This document shows positions 33,730-39,283 of a stretch of DNA of 39,283 nt, in pieces. The first letter of the stretch is position 1; each line of letters starts with the position of its first letter. A program made the translations under genes and the position numbers. The notes under the pieces were generated by a model, which was not told where the DNA came from, ran no database searches, and saw only the letters and a list, made by a program, of their open reading frames with translations. Source of the DNA: an uncultured Actinomycetes bacterium (lineage in GTDB: Bacteria; Actinomycetota; Thermoleophilia; RBG-16-64-13); the NCBI GenBank assembly GCA_903873715.1, contig CAIQPS010000131.1, positions 1 through 39,283 on the forward strand, in the 5' to 3' direction.

Positions 33730-36700
33730 ATGGACCGCAGGACGGCGTCATCGAGCACCGACGGACCCCGGTCGACGCGGGGATCGATCCAGAGACGGCG
33801 GGCGGTTCGACTGCTTGTCGCTCTACTTCTGGTGGGGATCGTAGTACTCGGCGGCATGGCCGGTTCGGCCTCGGCGGTGATACCGCTGATATACGTGGAC
33901 GCCGACGCCACCGGCAGCAACAACGGCACCAGCTGGACCAACGCCTACACCGACCTGCAGGCCGCCCTGAATGCGGCGACCGCACCGGCTCAGATCTGGG
34001 TGGCAGCAGGGACGTACCACCCCACCGCCGGCACCGATCGGAGCATCAGCTTCGTCCTCAAGGAAGGCGTCACGGTTTACGGCGGCTTCGCCGGGACTGA
34101 GACGACCCTCGGCCAGCGGAACTGGGTGACCAACGTCACCAACCTCAGCGGCAACATCGGGGATCCTGCCCTGGCCACGGACAACTCAGAGACGGTGGTC
34201 ATGGCCGGCCCGGCGATGACCACGGCCACCATCTTCGACGGCTTCACCGTCCGCGATGGCTACGACAACCAGCGGGCCGCCGGGATCCTCTGCTGGGGCA
34301 GTCCCACGCTCAGCCATCTGACCATCTCCTACAACCAGTTGGTGGGCAACTACGTCATGGGGGCCGGCATGTACAACGCCGGCAGCCCCGCCCTCAGCAA
34401 CGTCACCTTCGACTCGAACACCGTATCCCCGAACTTCTTCGTCACCTGGGGTACGCACAACTCGGGCGGCGGGCTCTACAGTGACTCGGGCTCCCCGGTC
34501 CTCACCAACGTCAGCTTCATCTCGAACAGCGCCTGGGGAGAGCGAGGACAGGGCGCGGGGATGTACGTCCGCTCTGGGTCTGCCTCCTTGACCACCGTCA
34601 GCTTCAGCGGCAACGCCGCCGGGCAGAGCGACACGTATCCTGGCGAAAGCGCCCAAGGAGCGGGCCTCTGTAACGAGGCCGGCTCTCTCACCCTCAGCTA
34701 TGTCACCTTCACGAGCAATACCCTGGAAGGCCTCTATGGGTTCGGCGGCGGCATGTTCAACGGGAGCGGATCTGCCACGCTCGACCACGTCGACTTCGTA
34801 TCCAACTCCGCGAACCCCGGCGCCGGGGGCGCCCTGCACAACGACACCGGCGCGCTCGACCTGAGCGACGTCACGTTCACCGGCAACAGCGTATCGGGAC
34901 CCGCCGGCAACGGAGGGGCGATATTCAACTTTGAAGGCCGCATGGGGCTCACCGACTGCGTCTTCACCTCCAACACATCCACCGGCTCTGACTCCAGCGG
35001 CGGGGCCATCGAGAACGAATGGGAGATGACCCTCGACACGGTCACCCTGACATCCAACAGTGTCACCGGCGTCAACGTCACCGGAGGCGGGATGTGCTCG
35101 GAAGGGTACTCGACCTTGGTCCATGTCACTTTCACCGACAATGCGGTGATCGGGGAGGACTCGCTTGGGAACCCGGCTTCTTGCAGAGGGGGCGGCTTCT
35201 ATGGCCAGGAAGGTGGCGTCTCGATGACAGACGTGACCTTCGACGGTAACAGTGCGTCCGGGTCCTACGCGTATGGAGCCGGGATGTACGACACATACCC
35301 CGATCTCGATCTTCGGCTCACGGGCGTGGTCTTCGACTCCAACACAGTCACGGGCTCGGCGAATGCCGGCGGTGGCGGCCTGTTCTCCCAGGGCGACTGC
35401 TTCCTCTCGGATGTGGACTTCACCGGTAACAGCGCCATCGGGTCCGGATCGGGCGCGGGCTTCGGCGGCGGCTTCTACGACGACTCGTACAGCGGCACAC
35501 TCATCAGGCTCAGCCAGGTGGACTTCCTCGGGAACATGGTCAGCGGGGCGGGCAGCTGCGGAGGTGGCCTCTGGACCGACAACGGGTTGGAGGGCGACTA
35601 TCTCACCTTCACCTCCAACCAGGCGGTCGGTGGAACGGAGGATATGGGGGGCGGCGGCGCGGCAGCCTGCCTCATGGGCGGCGAGACGAGCCTGAGCCAT
35701 GTGGCGTTCAACACCAACCACGCGACCGGCGAGGGGTTGGGCGGAGCCGTACAGAGCAATGCTCCCCTCAGCCTGACGGATGCCACCTTCGCCGGCAACA
35801 CGGCTACCGGAGCCCGGGCAGAGGGAGGGGCCATCTGGTCCGCCGCCGGTCCGCTTGTCGTGACCGGAGGGACATTCTCGAACAACAGCGCGGCCGCGAA
35901 CGGTGGAGCCGTGCAGGTCTACTCGGGCAACTCCTCGTTCAGCGGAGTGAGCTTCATTGGCAACCAGGCGGGTGCCGCAGGCGGAGCCATAGACTCGGAT
36001 ACCTGGACGTCCGGACTCCAAGCGCGTGATTGCCGGTTCCAGGGGAACACCGCGGCGAACAACGGCGGGGCCGTGTGTTTCGTGGGCAGTGGCAACTCGA
36101 CGAACGTCGTCAACGGGCTGTTCGCAGCCAACACCGCAGGCGGTGACGGCGGCGCGCTATACCTGACCGGCAACGACGCGACCTTCACCAACACCACCTT
36201 CAGCAAGAACGCGGCGGGCTCCACCACGGGGAAGGGCGGGGCGCTCTACCTCGGCTCGAGCGGGAGCATGGCCATCCGCAACAGCATCCTCTGGGGCGAC
36301 ACGGCTTCGGACAGCGCCGAGATATTCAACGGCGTCTCCTCGGCCACGGATGTGGGTGTCGCCTATAGCGACGTCGGGGACAACACCGGCACCGGGTACG
36401 GCTTCTCCGACGGAGGGAGCAACATCAGTCTCTCGCCGCTCTTCGTCGACACAACGACCAACGACTTCCACCTGGCGACGAGTCCCACCGCTTCCCCCTG
36501 CATCGATGTCGGTGACAGTACGGCGACCGCACTGTCCGGCGTCCACCAGGACCTTGGCGGCGATACGCGCATCATGGGAACGGCGGTCGACATGGGGGCA
36601 TACGAGGCCGCGGCCGCGGGTGCTCCGGCGTTCACGAGCTCGGACGGGACGACCTTCAAAGCAGGTAGCGCCGGCTCTTTCTCCATCGCCACCACCTACG

Positions 36701-39283
36701 GGCAGGACATCCCGACCATCACCATGGAGTCGGCCGATCCACTGGTCACGCTGCCCGCCTGGCTGAACTTCACCGATGATGAGGACGGCACCGCGACCCT
36801 GAGCGGGACGCCGACCTGGTCCGTCGGTCAGCCCACATACTACGAGCTGACCCTGACGGCCGACAACGGAGTGGGGGCCGCGGCCACCCAGACCTTCGGT
36901 CTCCATCTGATCGCTCCGCCGGTGGTGACCCTCCACCCTGAGAGCCAGACGAAGCTGAACGGCTTGACGGCGACCTTCACCGCTACAGCCACCGGCTATC
37001 CCGCGCCCACAGTCACGTGGGAGTACCGGAGTGCAGGGGGCACCCAGTGGATGTTCCAGGGGACCGAAGTCGAGCAGATCATCTCCTGCGTCTCCTACAC
37101 GAACGGCATGTCTTTCCGGGCGACGTTCACAAACGAGGCCGGCGCCGCCGTCAGCGACGCCGCCACCCTCACCGTCCAGTCCTCTCCCACGATAACGAGT
37201 GACGAGGCGTGCGTCTTCGTCAAGGGCTTCTACGACAGCTTCACAGTGGTGGCGACCGGCAGTCCTGTCCCGGCGCTCACCGTGAACCCGTCAGACCTGC
37301 CCACCGGTGTCACGTTCCACGACAACGGGGACGGCACGGGCACGTTGGCCGGCGCCCCCACGGTGAGAAGTGAGCTGTACTCCTTCGACATCGCTGCGAG
37401 CAACGGTGTCGGCAGCGTTTGGACCCAGAATTTCGACCTCTACGTCGAAGGCCTTCCCTGGATCACCACCCAGCCCGTCAGCCAGACCGCCAACGCCGGC
37501 TCCGGCCCCGTCACCTTCACTGTGGAGGGTGGTGGCGAACCCCAGGCCCAGCTGCAGTGGCAGTACCGGGATCCGGATGATGTGGGTTGGAGCGACGTTG
37601 AGAACAACACCAGCTGGTACACGATGGTCTCGCCGATCATCGAACTTAACGGACACCAATACCGGCTGAAAGTGTGGAACAACTACGGCACCATCTACAG
37701 CGACCCGGCGACCCTGACGGTGACATCTCCACCGGCGATCACGAGCGACGACAACACCACCTTCATCCTCGGGTCGCCCGGCAGCTTCGCCGTGACGGCC
37801 ACCGGCAACCCGACGCCGAGTCTCGGGTGCACTGGCACCCTGCCCGCCGGCGTCACCTTCACCGACAACCACGACGGCACCGCGACCCTGGCCGGCACAC
37901 CCTCCGGCAGCACTGCGACCTATCCCCTCACCATCACCGCTACGAACGCCGGCGGCTCCGACTCCCAAGACTTCGAGCTGATAGTGGGGGCCGTCCCGAA
38001 CGTCACGGACCAACCGGACGATGCCACGGTCTACGAGACCGAGAACGTCTCCTTCACCGTGGCGGTCTCCGGATATCCGGCGCCCACCTTGCAGTGGTGG
38101 GAGGATCACGGCAGCGGTTGGCAGTCGATGTACGGTGAGACACGCGCCACCCTCTCCCTCGCGGGCGTGCACAGCGGCTCCAAGTTCAAAGTGGCCGTCA
38201 CCAACTCGGCCGGCAGCGTCTGGAGCAACGTGGCCACGCTGACCGTACTTCCGGCTACCTTCCCGGTGGTCAAGCTGCAGCCGGCCAACGCGGTGGTGGC
38301 CAACGGATCGACTGCCACCTTCACCGCCAAGGCGAACTCCTTCCCTGTCGCCGAAGCGTACTGGGAAGTCAGCACCAACTCCGGCAAGAGCTGGTCCTTC
38401 GTGTCGAACGGAAGCACCGCCGTCACGGGCGCCTCGGATGGCGACGGGCGGGAGGTCTCGACGAGCTTCACCACCGCTTCGACCGGCAACAACATGAACG
38501 GCAACCTGTACCGGGCTTGCTTCACCACCTACGCCGGATCTGTCTACAGCCAGGCCGCCACCCTCTACGTGTACGGCCGCGTCACACGGCCGGTCGTGAC
38601 CGCAGTCGCGCCCACCACAGGCCCCGCGGGTACGTCGGTGACCATCACCGGGTCCAACTTCCTCGGTGTCAGCACGGTCTCGTTCGGCACCACCTCAGCC
38701 GTCTTCCAGGTCATAAGCCCGACTCAGATCAACGCCACCGCCCCGGCTCACACCATCGGGCTGGTGGGCGTGAGCGTCACGAACTCCGCCGGGACGAGCG
38801 TGGATACCACCGCAGACGACTTCACCTACGTGGGTGACACGACTCCGAACACCTTCACCTTCGCCGCGGCTACCGGCGTCATTCCGGGCACCGTGCAGAC
38901 TTCGAACACGGTGACCATCAGCGGCATCGATACCGCGACGGCAATCTCGGTCTCCGGCACGGCCGGCAGCGAATACCGGATCGACGGCGGCTCTTGGACC
39001 TCAGCACCCGGCTTCATCACCGACGGCCAGACGGTGGCCGTCCACCACAGCGCCTCCGCCGGCTACTCCACCACCGTGAGCACCACGCTGACCATCGGCG
39101 GGGTGGACGGGACCTTCTCCTCCACCACCATGGCGTGGCCCGTCCCCACCGTCACCAAGCTCACCCCCACCTACGGCCCCACCACCGGCGCCACCTCGGT
39201 CACCATCACCGGCACCTACCTGACCGGGGCCACGGCGGTGAAGTTCGGCTCCACCCCGGCCACCAACGTGTCGGTGGTCTCCG
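33730..39283 (+). CDS. Giant secreted beta-helix/Ig/TIG protein, 3' end outside window
   Basis: ATG 33730 has GGAGG 8 bp upstream (33717-33721) and a Sec signal (AVRLLVALLLVGIVVLGGMA ... SASA, cleaved near residue 49). The frame stays open to the end of the window, 1851 codons. Residues about 50-960 are a right-handed beta-helix with 21 F-x-x-N motifs (VTFDSNTV, VSFISNSA ... TTFSKNAA; about 227-824) and many GGG/GGA turns, like polymorphic membrane protein repeats. Putative Ig (He_PIG-like) domains (about 964-1050, 1152-1240, 1334-1420) alternate with Ig-like domains (about 1062-1150, 1243-1335, 1421-1510, 1511-1617). An IPT/TIG domain (about 1621-1700), a further beta domain and a second TIG domain (from about 1806) follow. 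Surface adhesin or stalk function is likely; its anchor is out of view. Confidence 0.9.
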   Translation, partial: MDRRTASSSTDGPRSTRGSIQRRRAVRLLVALLLVGIVVLGGMAGSASAVIPLIYVDADATGSNNGTSWTNAYTDLQAALNAATAPAQIWVAAGTYHPTAGTDRSISFVLKEGVTVYGGFAGTETTLGQRNWVTNVTNLSGNIGDPALATDNSETVVMAGPAMTTATIFDGFTVRDGYDNQRAAGILCWGSPTLSHLTISYNQLVGNYVMGAGMYNAGSPALSNVTFDSNTVSPNFFVTWGTHNSGGGLYSDSGSPVLTNVSFISNSAWGERGQGAGMYVRSGSASLTTVSFSGNAAGQSDTYPGESAQGAGLCNEAGSLTLSYVTFTSNTLEGLYGFGGGMFNGSGSATLDHVDFVSNSANPGAGGALHNDTGALDLSDVTFTGNSVSGPAGNGGAIFNFEGRMGLTDCVFTSNTSTGSDSSGGAIENEWEMTLDTVTLTSNSVTGVNVTGGGMCSEGYSTLVHVTFTDNAVIGEDSLGNPASCRGGGFYGQEGGVSMTDVTFDGNSASGSYAYGAGMYDTYPDLDLRLTGVVFDSNTVTGSANAGGGGLFSQGDCFLSDVDFTGNSAIGSGSGAGFGGGFYDDSYSGTLIRLSQVDFLGNMVSGAGSCGGGLWTDNGLEGDYLTFTSNQAVGGTEDMGGGGAAACLMGGETSLSHVAFNTNHATGEGLGGAVQSNAPLSLTDATFAGNTATGARAEGGAIWSAAGPLVVTGGTFSNNSAAANGGAVQVYSGNSSFSGVSFIGNQAGAAGGAIDSDTWTSGLQARDCRFQGNTAANNGGAVCFVGSGNSTNVVNGLFAANTAGGDGGALYLTGNDATFTNTTFSKNAAGSTTGKGGALYLGSSGSMAIRNSILWGDTASDSAEIFNGVSSATDVGVAYSDVGDNTGTGYGFSDGGSNISLSPLFVDTTTNDFHLATSPTASPCIDVGDSTATALSGVHQDLGGDTRIMGTAVDMGAYEAAAAGAPAFTSSDGTTFKAGSAGSFSIATTYGQDIPTITMESADPLVTLPAWLNFTDDEDGTATLSGTPTWSVGQPTYYELTLTADNGVGAAATQTFGLHLIAPPVVTLHPESQTKLNGLTATFTATATGYPAPTVTWEYRSAGGTQWMFQGTEVEQIISCVSYTNGMSFRATFTNEAGAAVSDAATLTVQSSPTITSDEACVFVKGFYDSFTVVATGSPVPALTVNPSDLPTGVTFHDNGDGTGTLAGAPTVRSELYSFDIAASNGVGSVWTQNFDLYVEGLPWITTQPVSQTANAGSGPVTFTVEGGGEPQAQLQWQYRDPDDVGWSDVENNTSWYTMVSPIIELNGHQYRLKVWNNYGTIYSDPATLTVTSPPAITSDDNTTFILGSPGSFAVTATGNPTPSLGCTGTLPAGVTFTDNHDGTATLAGTPSGSTATYPLTITATNAGGSDSQDFELIVGAVPNVTDQPDDATVYETENVSFTVAVSGYPAPTLQWWEDHGSGWQSMYGETRATLSLAGVHSGSKFKVAVTNSAGSVWSNVATLTVLPATFPVVKLQPANAVVANGSTATFTAKANSFPVAEAYWEVSTNSGKSWSFVSNGSTAVTGASDGDGREVSTSFTTASTGNNMNGNLYRACFTTYAGSVYSQAATLYVYGRVTRPVVTAVAPTTGPAGTSVTITGSNFLGVSTVSFGTTSAVFQVISPTQINATAPAHTIGLVGVSVTNSAGTSVDTTADDFTYVGDTTPNTFTFAAATGVIPGTVQTSNTVTISGIDTATAISVSGTAGSEYRIDGGSWTSAPGFITDGQTVAVHHSASAGYSTTVSTTLTIGGVDGTFSSTTMAWPVPTVTKLTPTYGPTTGATSVTITGTYLTGATAVKFGSTPATNVSVVS

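Noticed and set aside
34186-36021. Minus-strand frame of 611 codons opposite the beta-helix gene
   Set aside because: Shadow; the plus strand shows a regular repeat protein with signal peptide and ribosome site.
1-39283. CRISPR arrays, rRNA genes and complete insertion sequences
   Set aside because: No regularly spaced identical repeats, no rRNA motifs and no transposase frames were seen.

Overview
The window is very GC-rich, single-chromosome bacterial DNA. Genes often start with GTG or TTG, have purine-rich ribosome sites, and exported proteins carry Gram-positive style signals (lipoboxes, SLH domains, an MprAB/PepD-like kinase-regulator-HtrA set, VanW, class I BirA with BioY). Together this suggests an actinobacterial lineage. 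The FmdE-like gene hints at a deep-branching or anaerobic member, but the sequence alone cannot fix the taxon.

Left part (1-5.9 kb): a co-directional cluster with zinc-ribbon membrane proteins, an SPFH/double zinc-ribbon scaffold, a DUF2207 membrane protein and a winged-helix/zinc-ribbon membrane protein. It resembles membrane-stress scaffolds such as Bacillus YdjGHI, though no PspA is visible. A short ModE-like regulator follows. An AT-rich perfect 15-bp inverted repeat then separates it from a convergent amidohydrolase.

Middle part (6.5-18.6 kb) is mostly housekeeping and envelope genes: amidohydrolase and FmdE-like protein (divergent), an ECF sigma factor, VanW, divergent birA, then bioY with a consensus promoter that overlaps the birA stop, and uppP. 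A histidine kinase/response regulator pair lies divergent to an HtrA-type lipoprotein protease. A minus-strand group follows with acylphosphatase, DUF4126 and nitroreductase.

Right part (18.9-39.3 kb) is an accessory, surface-oriented region. It holds a small secreted protein, a 1530-residue CARDB-repeat protein followed by an SLH lipoprotein, a tRNA-Arg(CCU) whose 3' half is duplicated 1.3 kb downstream around a lone lipoprotein gene (an integration scar with a third core copy between), a zinc-ribbon protein, a 5'-truncated GH/FnIII/F5-8C glycosidase abutting a 5'-truncated membrane protein gene (a probable deletion or rearrangement junction), a secreted protein with 8+8 propeller-type repeats, and a giant beta-helix/Ig/TIG adhesin-like gene that runs off the right edge with no stop.

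The observations most worth a second look are the nested tRNA-Arg att sites, the double-truncation junction near 29.76-29.79 kb, the 8+8 repeat protein, the unknown helical C-terminus of the CARDB protein, and the zinc-ribbon/SPFH/DUF2207 cluster.
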